Below, piece by piece: positions 17,447 to 25,974 of a stretch of DNA of 34,411 nucleotides. Below the pieces are notes generated by a model, which had not been told where the DNA came from, searched no databases, and saw only the letters and a program-made list of their open reading frames with translations. The translations under genes and the position numbers were made by a program. Position 1 is the stretch's first letter, and each line of letters begins with the position of its first letter. The stretch is from contig JALEJB010000051.1 in the NCBI GenBank assembly GCA_022768825.1, positions 1-34,411 on the forward strand, written 5' to 3'. Origin of the DNA: Lachnospiraceae bacterium. Its GTDB lineage: Bacteria > Bacillota > Clostridia > Lachnospirales > Lachnospiraceae.

Positions 17447-18469
17447 ATGCAAATCTGGTCTGATACAAAGCAACTACACCCCAGACATTCGATCATCTGT
17501 GAATTTCTACATCCCGGTGATCTGTTTTTGGATATCGAAACCACTGGTCTGTCCCGTTCCCGTCATCCCATCTATTTGATTGGCATGACCTTTGTGACAG
17601 ACGAGCATACGCTTTCCATTCAGCAGCTGTTCGCGGAAAATCCGACGGATGAGCCTTTTATCCTCACACATTTTGCGAAGCTTCTTCACACATTGGATAT
17701 CAAACGTATCATCACCTTCAATGGAAACAGCTTTGATCTGCCGTTTTTAAGAGAGCGCGGAAAATTACATGCAATTTCACTGGACTTTGACTGCTTTGCA
17801 TTATTTGATATCTATAAAGAAGTACTTCGGCGCAAAAACACTCTGCAGCTGCCAAACTACCGACAGAAGACCATCGAACAGTTTCTCGGCATCTGTCGAG
17901 AGGACAAATTTTCCGGCGGTGAACTGATCAAGATATACGAAAACTATGTCAAATGCCCGAATGAAGCGTCCCTTCATCTCCTGAAGCTGCACAACTATGA
18001 GGATGTGCTGGGTATGATTGATTTGTTAGAGATTTTTGCCTATGATCTGTTCTTTTCTGCTCCTGCCCGTGTCGTCTCCGCTTGTGTGGAGCACTACACG
18101 GATGTGAAAGGCAATCCTGCCGAGGAACTGATCGCAACATTATCAGCTCCCTGCGCGCTTCCCGGTACACTCTCCTGCACACAGCCTGTCAGCGGTGCAT
18201 ACCTTCATGTCGGTCACACACAGATACGGCTGCGTGTCCCTCTTTATCATGGTATGGCTCGTCTGTACTATTTAGACTACAAAAATTATTATTATCTGCC
18301 TGAAGAAGATATGGCTATTCACAAATCCGATGCCACCTATGTAGACAAAGCGCACAAAGAAAAAGCGACCACCGAAACCTGTTATTCGAAGGTCGCTGTG
18401 ACTGATGCATTCTTACATTCCGATCAGATAACGGAATACATTACCCATGTTTTACATAGTTTTCAATAA
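17447..18469 (+). CDS. RNase H-fold (DEDD-type) exonuclease, YprB-like
   Basis: 340 aa; 'FLDIETTGLSRSRHPIYLIGM', 'ITFNGNSFDLPFLRER', 'HNYEDVLGMIDLLEI'; RBS AAAGGAG. Confidence 0.85.
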   Translation: MQIWSDTKQLHPRHSIICEFLHPGDLFLDIETTGLSRSRHPIYLIGMTFVTDEHTLSIQQLFAENPTDEPFILTHFAKLLHTLDIKRIITFNGNSFDLPFLRERGKLHAISLDFDCFALFDIYKEVLRRKNTLQLPNYRQKTIEQFLGICREDKFSGGELIKIYENYVKCPNEASLHLLKLHNYEDVLGMIDLLEIFAYDLFFSAPARVVSACVEHYTDVKGNPAEELIATLSAPCALPGTLSCTQPVSGAYLHVGHTQIRLRVPLYHGMARLYYLDYKNYYYLPEEDMAIHKSDATYVDKAHKEKATTETCYSKVAVTDAFLHSDQITEYITHVLHSFQ

Positions 18470-18484
18470 AAAGCAATGCGCAAA

Positions 18485-18519
18485 AAATGGTGCCGGACCT
18501 CTTGTGTCTGACACCATTT
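18485..18519. terminator. Putative terminator between convergent genes (yprB-like and cheR)
   Basis: AAATGGTG (18485-18492) / CACCATTT (18512-18519) stem with partly complementary interior; T-rich on both sides. Confidence 0.6.
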
Positions 18520-18526
18520 CAATTTT

Positions 18527-19303
18527 TTAACCTTTTTCAAAGAAAAATGATTTGTTGCGAATATATCCAATTTCTTTGTACTTCATAATCTGCTCGGTAC
18601 TTCCGATAAACAAGATTCCGCCATCCACAAGCGAGTGATGAAATTTAGCATAAATCTCATCCTTGGCCTCATCCGTAAAATAGATGACTACATTGCGGCA
18701 AACGATCATATGGCATCCGGTCGGATACGGATCCCGCAACAGATTATGCTCACGAAAATCGACACATCTCTTGATCTCATCCGCAATCTGATAGGACGTT
18801 CCGATCTGAGTAAAATATTTTGCTTTCAGATCATCCGGTACTGCAGCAATACTCTTCTCATTGTAAAGACCCATACGCGCCTTATCTAATACCTGCTTGT
18901 CAATATCCGTAGCAATAATACGAATATTGGAAAGCGGCAGATGTCTGCTCAAAGCCATGACCAACGAATACGGTTCATCACCAGTGGAACAGGCAGCACT
19001 CCAAATCGTCAGATTCCTGCCGTATTTCCTGATCAATGTCGGAAAAATTTCCCGATCAAGAATCTCCCACTGTTCCGGATTGCGATAAAACTCAGACACA
19101 TTAATGGTCAGAAAGTTGACAAACTGTTCAAATTTGTCATGATCCTTTTTGATCAGCGCCACATATGCATCATATGTATCAACCTTGTTCTTGCCGATCA
19201 AGGTATCTATTCTTCGACGCATCTGTTTTTCTTTGTATGCATTTAGATCAATTTTGGTCAATTCATAAATGTCTTTTTTGAATTTTTCATAATTATCTAA
19301 CAT
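18527..19303 (-). CDS. cheR: CheR-type protein-glutamate O-methyltransferase
   Basis: 258 aa; 'NFLTINVSEFYRNPEQWEIL', 'IWSAACSTGDEPYSLVMAL', 'IIATDIDKQVLDKARMGLYNEKSI', 'DPYPTGCHMIVCRNVVIYF'. Confidence 0.94.
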   Translation of the reverse strand: MLDNYEKFKKDIYELTKIDLNAYKEKQMRRRIDTLIGKNKVDTYDAYVALIKKDHDKFEQFVNFLTINVSEFYRNPEQWEILDREIFPTLIRKYGRNLTIWSAACSTGDEPYSLVMALSRHLPLSNIRIIATDIDKQVLDKARMGLYNEKSIAAVPDDLKAKYFTQIGTSYQIADEIKRCVDFREHNLLRDPYPTGCHMIVCRNVVIYFTDEAKDEIYAKFHHSLVDGGILFIGSTEQIMKYKEIGYIRNKSFFFEKG

Positions 19304-19321
19304 GAAATCGAATATCCTTTT

Positions 19322-20455
19322 TTATTCAGCATCTTCAGCAGGTGCTTCCTCAGAAGCCTCAGCAGGTGCTTCAGCCGGAGCCTCTTCCACACTCTCTTCT
19401 TCCGGAGCCAGTAAAGCTTTCATGCTCAGGCTGATCTTCTTGTCGGCCTCGTTGAAATCAACAACCTTTGCCTCAATTTCCTGACCGATTTTTAAGATAT
19501 CAGAAGGTTTCTCGATGTGCTCTTTTGCGATCTGGGATACATGAAGTAATGCATCAATGCCAGGTGCAAGCTCAATAAAAGCACCAAAATCTGTCATACG
19601 TGCAACGGTTCCTTTTAATACGGTTCCAACTGCAAATTTCTCAGTTGCATTGTTCCATGGATTCTCATCCGGGAACTTCATAGATAACGCAATCTTGGTC
19701 TCCTTCATATCTTTAATAAATACTTTTACAGTATCACCAACCTTGAAAACCTTCTTCGGATTCTCAATTCTTCCCCAGCTCATCTCTGAGATGTGAAGCA
19801 ATCCATCTAAACCGCCAAGATCGATAAATGCGCCAAAATCGGTTACATTCTTAACAGTTCCTTCAATAACATCACCAATTTTGATCTTGCTGAGCAGTTC
19901 AGCTTGACGTTCAGCCTTCTCAGCCTCTACGATCATCTTACGGTTACCGATGATGCGTCTCTTCTTTGGATCGTACTCTGTGATCACAAATTCAATTTCC
20001 TGTCCGGCATACTTTGATAAATCCTTCTCAAAGGTATCTGACACAAGACTTGCAGGAATGAATACTCTGGTCTCATCAACGATCACGCTTAATCCGCCGT
20101 TCAGAACCTGAACAACTTTTGCTCTTAAGTGCTCGCCTGAAGCTAATGCAGCCTCAAGTACTTCGCTTCCTTTCTCAGCTTTCAGGCTCTTTACTGATAA
20201 TAAAACCTGTCCCTCGCCGTCATTTACTCTCTTTACCTTAGCCTCTAAGGTATCTCCTACTGAAACAGCGGTTGTAAGATCTACATTTGGGTCATTTGAA
20301 AACTCGTTACGAGTAATAATTCCATCAGCCTTATATCCAATGTTCAAGACAATCTCGTCAGGTTTAACATCGATAACTGTACCCTCCACTCTTTCATTTT
20401 GTCTGATTGTCTTAAAAGACTCATCCAGCATTTGTTCAAAGCTCATTTCTGACAT
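19322..20455 (-). CDS. rpsA: 30S ribosomal protein S1 (S1 RNA-binding repeats)
   Basis: 377 aa from ATG at 20453-20455 preceded by GAGGAGG: 'MSEMSFEQMLDESFKTIRQNERVEGTVIDVKPDEIVLNIGYKADGIITRNEF', repeated S1 domains, acidic Ala/Glu/Pro-rich tail. Confidence 0.93.
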   Translation of the reverse strand: MSEMSFEQMLDESFKTIRQNERVEGTVIDVKPDEIVLNIGYKADGIITRNEFSNDPNVDLTTAVSVGDTLEAKVKRVNDGEGQVLLSVKSLKAEKGSEVLEAALASGEHLRAKVVQVLNGGLSVIVDETRVFIPASLVSDTFEKDLSKYAGQEIEFVITEYDPKKRRIIGNRKMIVEAEKAERQAELLSKIKIGDVIEGTVKNVTDFGAFIDLGGLDGLLHISEMSWGRIENPKKVFKVGDTVKVFIKDMKETKIALSMKFPDENPWNNATEKFAVGTVLKGTVARMTDFGAFIELAPGIDALLHVSQIAKEHIEKPSDILKIGQEIEAKVVDFNEADKKISLSMKALLAPEEESVEEAPAEAPAEASEEAPAEDAE

Positions 20456-21293
20456 ACTTTTGAACCTCCTCAATAATATTATTTGGGGTGGATGCCCCTG
20501 CTGTAATACCTACATGTTCAAGTCCACCGAATCCAGTCGTATCCAAATCTTCAAGTGTCTGTATATAGTAAGTATTGTTACATTCTTCTTTACATATTTC
20601 AAATAACTTCTGTGTATTGGAACTATGCTTACCACCAATTACAATCATCGCCTGAGATTCTTTTGCAAGTTTTCTCGCTTCTGACTGGCGTTCAAAAGTC
20701 GCATTACAAATCGTATTCAAAATACATATATCAATATAATAACCTTTCTTTTGTATAATTTCAACTAATTTTTCAAATTTATTGTTGTTAAATGTCGTTT
20801 GTGATACGACACAGACTTTTCGCTTTTCGTAAAGCGAAAAATTTTCGGCATCCTCTACCGTTTCAATGATGGTCGTATCCTTCGGGTCACACCACCCCCG
20901 AATGCCTTCCACTTCCGGATGATTGGCATTTCCGATGATGACAATATGATATCCGTCTTTGGAATACTCGGATACGATCCGATGTATTTTTTTTACAAAA
21001 GGACAGGTGGCATCCAGTATCTCAAAGCCTTTTTCACGCATCGTTTCTTCAATCTGTCTGCTCACGCCATGAGAGCGGATGATCATACGTCCCTTTGGCA
21101 GTGTGTCCAGTTCCTCCAGACGTTCCACTACACGGACTCCTTTTTTTTCCAGATCTGATACCACTTCTTCATTGTGTATGATCGGACCGTAGGTATAGAT
21201 CTTTCCCGGCGTATCCGTCTGTTCATAGACCAGATTGACACCACGCCTGACACCAAAACAAAAACCTGCACTTTCTGCAACCTTCACATCCAT
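20436..21293 (-). CDS. ispH: 4-hydroxy-3-methylbut-2-enyl diphosphate reductase (IspH/LytB)
   Basis: 285 aa; 'VAESAGFCFGVRRGVNLVYE', 'IIRSHGV', 'DATCPFVKKIHRIV', 'GNANHPEVEGIRGW', 'TAGASTPNNIIEEV'. Confidence 0.97.
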   Translation of the reverse strand: MDVKVAESAGFCFGVRRGVNLVYEQTDTPGKIYTYGPIIHNEEVVSDLEKKGVRVVERLEELDTLPKGRMIIRSHGVSRQIEETMREKGFEILDATCPFVKKIHRIVSEYSKDGYHIVIIGNANHPEVEGIRGWCDPKDTTIIETVEDAENFSLYEKRKVCVVSQTTFNNNKFEKLVEIIQKKGYYIDICILNTICNATFERQSEARKLAKESQAMIVIGGKHSSNTQKLFEICKEECNNTYYIQTLEDLDTTGFGGLEHVGITAGASTPNNIIEEVQKYVRNEL

Positions 21294-21294
21294 T

Positions 21295-21960
21295 TTATCT
21301 ACGCTCCGTTACCAGCTTTTCAATTACCGCTACGACTTCTTCGATCGTCAGATCGGATGAATCTACCAGCACTGCATCTTCCGCCTGTTTTAACGGAGAA
21401 AGCTCTCTGTGCATGTCTCTGTAATCGCGGTCTTCGATGTCTGCTGCAATCTGACCCAGATCGGCAGTCTCTCCCTTTGCCAGCAGTTCATCATATCTTC
21501 GCTTTGCCCGGGTAGCTACACTTGCGGTCAGGTAAACCTTTACCTGCGCATTCGGTAGAACACAGGTGCCGATATCCCGTCCATCCATGATGACATCGGT
21601 GGTCTGTGCAAGTTTTTGCTGTAATGCCACAAGCTTTGAACGCACGGCAGGATAGACACTTGTAATGCTTGCTGTGTTTCCCACTTCCTCTGTCCGAAGA
21701 TATGCATTGACATTCTCTTCATTCAATAATACCTGCTGTTCTCCCTCGACATATGCAATTGTGACATCCGCATGTTCTACCGCTGCATTGATCGACGCCT
21801 CATCCTTCGGATCAATCTTCTGTGTCAGAAAATAGTATGCCAGCGCACGATACATTGCGCCCGTATCCACATAGACAAACTTCATTTTTTTTGCCAACTG
21901 TTTTGCGATTGTACTTTTCCCTGCTCCGGCAGGTCCATCGATTGCTACATTAAATGCCAT
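21295..21960 (-). CDS. cmk: (d)CMP kinase
   Basis: 221 aa; 'NVAIDGPAGAGKSTIAKQLAKKMKFVYVDTGAMYRA', 'DVIMDGRDIGTCVLPNAQVKVYLTAS'. Confidence 0.97.
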   Translation of the reverse strand: MAFNVAIDGPAGAGKSTIAKQLAKKMKFVYVDTGAMYRALAYYFLTQKIDPKDEASINAAVEHADVTIAYVEGEQQVLLNEENVNAYLRTEEVGNTASITSVYPAVRSKLVALQQKLAQTTDVIMDGRDIGTCVLPNAQVKVYLTASVATRAKRRYDELLAKGETADLGQIAADIEDRDYRDMHRELSPLKQAEDAVLVDSSDLTIEEVVAVIEKLVTERR

Positions 21961-23224
21961 TTGATTCTTCCTCCATTTGTTCCGCTATATTGAGACCGGC
22001 AAGATAGCCGGTTGACCATGCGATCTGCAAATTAAATCCGCCTGTAAAACCATCCAGATCCAAGACTTCACCCGCAAAAAACAAACCGGAAACCAATTTG
22101 GATTCCATCGTGGATGGGTTTACTTCCTTTAATGCAATTCCCCCTCTGGTGATAATTGCCTCATTAAAACCTCTCAGTGCTGTCAGTGTAACAGAAAAAT
22201 GCTTTAATAACAATGTAATTTTTTTCCGTTCTTCTCTAGTGATCTCATTGACTTTTTTATCCTCCGGAATGCCGCAAAGCCGGATCAATACCGGCAGCAT
22301 TTTCGCCGGCACCAAATGATCGATGGCATTCTTAAATTGCCTGTTTTGATTGTCTTCAAAATCACGCAGAATGCGCTTGTCCAATTGTTCCTCATCCAGT
22401 GCCGGTTTCCAGTCGATGACCAACTCCAGATTCTTCTTTTGAATCTGTTTATTGACAACTGCACTGGCTTTTAAGATCACCGGACCGCTGACTCCGAAAT
22501 GCGTAAACAGCAGTTCACCGAATTCTTCGAACAATACTTTTTTTTCATCTAATATCTGAACCTTGATATTTTTCAGTGCAAGCCCCTGCAAATCTTTCAC
22601 AAATTCTTCTTTCACAACAAACGGCACAAGAGACGGACTCAGATCTGTGACCGTATGGCCCAGCTGTCCGGCAAAACGATATCCGTCTCCGGTGGATCCC
22701 GTAGCAGGATAAGATTTTCCTCCGGTCGCAAGCAACAGCTTCTTTGCATACAGGATTTTTTCGTTTTGCAATACAAGCCGAAAGCCTGCATCCTCACAGC
22801 AGGAAATCTCTTCAACTTTCGAATGGAGCCGGATCTCTACCTGATAGCGGTCCAACATCCGTTTTAAGGCTCCGGTGACATCCGATGCATGATCCGATGC
22901 CGGAAATACACGGTTGCCCCGTTCCACCTTTGTTTTCATACCCGCGGATTCAAAAAAATCGATCACATCCTGATTGGAAAAGGTATAAAAACTGCTGTAC
23001 AAAAATTTTGCATGCTGAGGAATATTCAAAAAAAGTTCTTCCAGCTCGCATGCATTTGTAAAATTACACCGGCCCTTTCCGGTGATATAGATTTTTTTAC
23101 CCGGCTTCTCATTTTGCTCCAGAATCAGAATCCGTCTGCCGTCCATTCCGTTTTTCGCTGCTGCGCAGGCTGCCATCATTCCGGCAGCTCCCGCGCCTAC
23201 AACAATCAGATCATAATTTGTCAT
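21950..23224 (-). CDS. HI0933/BaiN-family NAD(P)/FAD-dependent oxidoreductase
   Basis: Start ATG 23222-23224 (GGAG upstream); 'MTNYDLIVVGAGAAGMMAACAAAKNG', 'ITGKGRCNFTN', 'LLATGGKSYPATGSTGDGYRFA', 'LFFAGEVLDLDGFTGGFNLQIAWSTGYLAG'. Confidence 0.95.
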   Translation of the reverse strand: MTNYDLIVVGAGAAGMMAACAAAKNGMDGRRILILEQNEKPGKKIYITGKGRCNFTNACELEELFLNIPQHAKFLYSSFYTFSNQDVIDFFESAGMKTKVERGNRVFPASDHASDVTGALKRMLDRYQVEIRLHSKVEEISCCEDAGFRLVLQNEKILYAKKLLLATGGKSYPATGSTGDGYRFAGQLGHTVTDLSPSLVPFVVKEEFVKDLQGLALKNIKVQILDEKKVLFEEFGELLFTHFGVSGPVILKASAVVNKQIQKKNLELVIDWKPALDEEQLDKRILRDFEDNQNRQFKNAIDHLVPAKMLPVLIRLCGIPEDKKVNEITREERKKITLLLKHFSVTLTALRGFNEAIITRGGIALKEVNPSTMESKLVSGLFFAGEVLDLDGFTGGFNLQIAWSTGYLAGLNIAEQMEEESNGI

Positions 23225-24143
23225 TTTGTTCTCCAAAGGATGCATAACGCATTTTTAACGAGTCATCAATGTAATTGATCTCGTCACTCTCATACACCTG
23301 ATATTCATTCCAGATATTTTCAAGCTCTTCTAAGGTGTTCACAACTTCTCCCTGTTTTTTCATACAAAGGGCTACGATGAGCGCATTGATCACACTGAGC
23401 GGTGCAACCAGCGAATCCACAATGGATGCCATATCGCTGCTGGCGATCAGATTGCAGGAAGAATACAGATTCATCGGTGAGTGTACGCTGTCGGTCAGTG
23501 TGATCACTTTTGCATTCCGATTGTTTGCAAATTCCATTGCTTTTAAAGTTCTCATCGAATACCTTGGAAAACTGATTCCGATGATTGCGTCCTCATCACT
23601 GATTCGGATCATCTGCTCAAACAGTTCACTGGAATTATTCGTATGTAACTGAACTACATGATCAAACATCAGATTCAGATAAAATGACAAAAAGCTTGCA
23701 AGCGGCGCACAGCTTCGAATCCCGACAACATAGATCGTCTTGGCATTGAGGATTGTGTTGACCGCATGCTCAAAAGCCTCTTCATCTATATGATCCATCG
23801 TATATTTGATTTTTTCGGCATCTGCCTGTAATACTGTGGTCAGAATTTCCGACTGGCTGATCCTTCCATAAGTCACTTCCATTCGCTGGATCGAATTCAG
23901 CTTGTTGCGGACCAGTTCCTCCAGAGCCTTTTGAAACTCCGGATATCCCTTGTATCCCAGATGTGAGGCAAAACGAACAACCGTTGATTCGCTGACTCCC
24001 ACCACTTCTCCCAGCCTTGCAGCCGTCAGAAATACTGCTTTATCATAATTATCAGAAATATAAGTAGCAAGGAGCTTCTGCCCCTTGCTCATTGTACTAT
24101 ACGCCTGATTTATTCGATTCGTTAAATCATTTGTATTACTCAT
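23211..24143 (-). CDS. MurR/RpiR family transcriptional regulator (HTH + SIS domain)
   Basis: 310 aa; 'MSKGQKLLATYISDNYDKAVFLTAARLGEVVGVSESTVVRFASHLGYKGYPEFQKAL' HTH_6, then SIS domain 'IYVVGIRSCAPLASFLSFYLNLM', 'IGISFPRYSMRTLKAMEFANNRNAKVITLTDS'. Confidence 0.93.
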   Translation of the reverse strand: MSNTNDLTNRINQAYSTMSKGQKLLATYISDNYDKAVFLTAARLGEVVGVSESTVVRFASHLGYKGYPEFQKALEELVRNKLNSIQRMEVTYGRISQSEILTTVLQADAEKIKYTMDHIDEEAFEHAVNTILNAKTIYVVGIRSCAPLASFLSFYLNLMFDHVVQLHTNNSSELFEQMIRISDEDAIIGISFPRYSMRTLKAMEFANNRNAKVITLTDSVHSPMNLYSSCNLIASSDMASIVDSLVAPLSVINALIVALCMKKQGEVVNTLEELENIWNEYQVYESDEINYIDDSLKMRYASFGEQNDKL

Positions 24144-24155
24144 TTGTTTGTTCTC

Positions 24156-25766
24156 CTACACCGACTCTGTATTTTCCCCACTGCTCTGCTGTGGCTGATC
24201 CTCTACAGGCTGAGTTTCTGCAGACTGTTCATTTGCAGGCTGTTCCTCCGTCTGCTCCTCCGTCTGCTCTTCCGTCGGATTTTGCGTATCTTCTGTCGGC
24301 GGATTTACCGGCAGATCTTTATACAAACCAAACTGCGCATCTCCCTCCACGACATACAATGCGCGTGTTCTCGATGCAGAAAGATATGCATTCTTTTTTG
24401 TGTTTTTGGTTGGATTTTTCACCGTATAAGTGACCTTATACTTACCAAGTTCTGTTAGTTTAAAGCTCTTGCCCGGTTTGAGAGTAGCCTTTACACCGTT
24501 TGGCTTTACGACTGTGATCACGACCCGATCATCCAGTTTTGTGCCGCAAGACAACGACGCATCTACATCGGACATCAAAGCTTCAAAACTTACCGTACTT
24601 GCCTTCTGACCGACTGCCAGTGCAGCCCAATCATATTCCGATTTCAAAATCGGCTTAGAGGAATCAACTACCGTGACAGTCTGTATTTTTGTTGTAACCT
24701 TTTTATTGGTAGGATTCGTCACTGTATATTTTATTTTATATGTACCCACTTTTTCAAAAGTAAATTCCTCTTTTTTATAAGTATGATACTCTTTGGTACC
24801 CGGTTTTTTAATCGATATCTTTATCTTTTTGGTCAAATTCGTGCCCTGAATGTTATTTGCAGTGATACCTGCTTTCACATTGTAAGACGAATTATAAGGT
24901 CTTCTGAGTTCACCTTTTATACCTTTAATATATGCTTTTTTCGTATCACGAACCTTATATACGACAGACAAAGATGCGGTTCTGCCCCAGGAATCAACAA
25001 CCGAATAGGTAATTGGATAATCGCCTTCCTTCTTCATGTTGACTTTTCCGGTCATTTTCACCCAGTCCGTACAATCAAATCCACCGGAATCCTTGCAGGT
25101 CATATTACCGGTTCCAAATTTTTTCCCAAGCACAAGCACTTTCTTACTCACAGTAATCACCGGTTTATTTTTATTCGTCTGATATGGATTCATTGGATCC
25201 GGATCCGTCGGATCCCATCCTCTCAAACCGCCTGTCGTTGTAGCCGGAAAATTTGGCTTGCTGAACGGATCATCTTTTTCCGTGCCATAAAAAATAATGA
25301 CTGTCGTGCCAATCGGACAATTGTCATAGATCCATTTGCTAGCAGCGGTTGTCAACCTTGTGCAGCCGTGTGACGCAGTAGTTCCCAAACGATTATACTG
25401 GGTATAAGACTGTGAATCGGGCGTCTGCTGATGATACCATACCGAATGAAACAGGAAAGATCCTGTAATACGGGTACAATACTGACCATAGCTTGGTCCA
25501 TCTAATGTCCACCAGCGATACTTCGCCTGTGTCTGAAATGTTCCGATCGGAGTTGCATATCCTGTAGAACATACAAATGCCGTATATGGAGTACCATCTT
25601 GTTTGTATACAGTTACAACATTTGTGCCTTTATTTATCTTCAGGTAATATTCTCCAACTGCTGCTTTCGCAGTCATTGGTTGGGGAATTATTCCGGCAAA
25701 AATCATAACAGCCAGCAATAATGCAATCACTCGTTTGAATTTTTGCGTTTTCAATGTGTTTCTCAT
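24156..25766 (-). CDS. Secreted L,D-transpeptidase (YkuD) with C-terminal Ig-like repeats and acidic Thr/Glu/Gln tail
   Basis: Start ATG at 25764-25766 with GGGAGG upstream; signal peptide, 'YYLKINKGTNVVTVYKQDGTPYTAFVCSTGYATPIGTFQT', catalytic 'SHGCTRLTTAASKWIYDNCPIGTTVIIF', Ig-like modules after, tail 'PTEEQTEEQTEEQ'. Confidence 0.9.
   Translation of the reverse strand: MRNTLKTQKFKRVIALLLAVMIFAGIIPQPMTAKAAVGEYYLKINKGTNVVTVYKQDGTPYTAFVCSTGYATPIGTFQTQAKYRWWTLDGPSYGQYCTRITGSFLFHSVWYHQQTPDSQSYTQYNRLGTTASHGCTRLTTAASKWIYDNCPIGTTVIIFYGTEKDDPFSKPNFPATTTGGLRGWDPTDPDPMNPYQTNKNKPVITVSKKVLVLGKKFGTGNMTCKDSGGFDCTDWVKMTGKVNMKKEGDYPITYSVVDSWGRTASLSVVYKVRDTKKAYIKGIKGELRRPYNSSYNVKAGITANNIQGTNLTKKIKISIKKPGTKEYHTYKKEEFTFEKVGTYKIKYTVTNPTNKKVTTKIQTVTVVDSSKPILKSEYDWAALAVGQKASTVSFEALMSDVDASLSCGTKLDDRVVITVVKPNGVKATLKPGKSFKLTELGKYKVTYTVKNPTKNTKKNAYLSASRTRALYVVEGDAQFGLYKDLPVNPPTEDTQNPTEEQTEEQTEEQPANEQSAETQPVEDQPQQSSGENTESV
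24241..24276. repeat. Short tandem repeat, about 3 x 12 nt (TGYTCYTCCGTC), inside the L,D-transpeptidase tail
   Basis: tgttcctccgtc tgctcctccgtc tgctcttccgtc; encodes TEEQ-type repeats. Confidence 0.75.
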
Positions 25767-25887
25767 AACAACCTCCCAGTCCATTTTTTTTGCATATATT
25801 TTAGATGTTACCTCGAAATTCCAATTTCGTCAAGTTTTAGTCATAATTCCGAAATGTTCCTGCACAAATCGAAAAAAGTGGGATAAA

Positions 25888-25955
25888 AAAAGACTGTCTA
25901 GAATACAATCCGGCTGGGAAGTGGTTGTGCCTTCTTATATTCCTAACAGTCTTTT
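25888..25955. terminator. Putative bidirectional terminator downstream of the decarboxylase operon
   Basis: AAAAGACTGT (25888-25897) / ACAGTCTTTT (25946-25955); minus strand continues into TTTTTTTATCC. Confidence 0.7.
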
Positions 25956-25974
25956 ATAGCATATTTAGATTGGA

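Noticed and set aside
19302-19484. Ser/Ala/Gly-repeat 60-aa plus-strand ORF
   Set aside because: Antisense reading of the Ala/Glu/Pro-rich S1 C-terminal tail.
24783-25373. 196-aa plus-strand ORF
   Set aside because: Antisense to the L,D-transpeptidase, whose catalytic motif and signal peptide are unambiguous.
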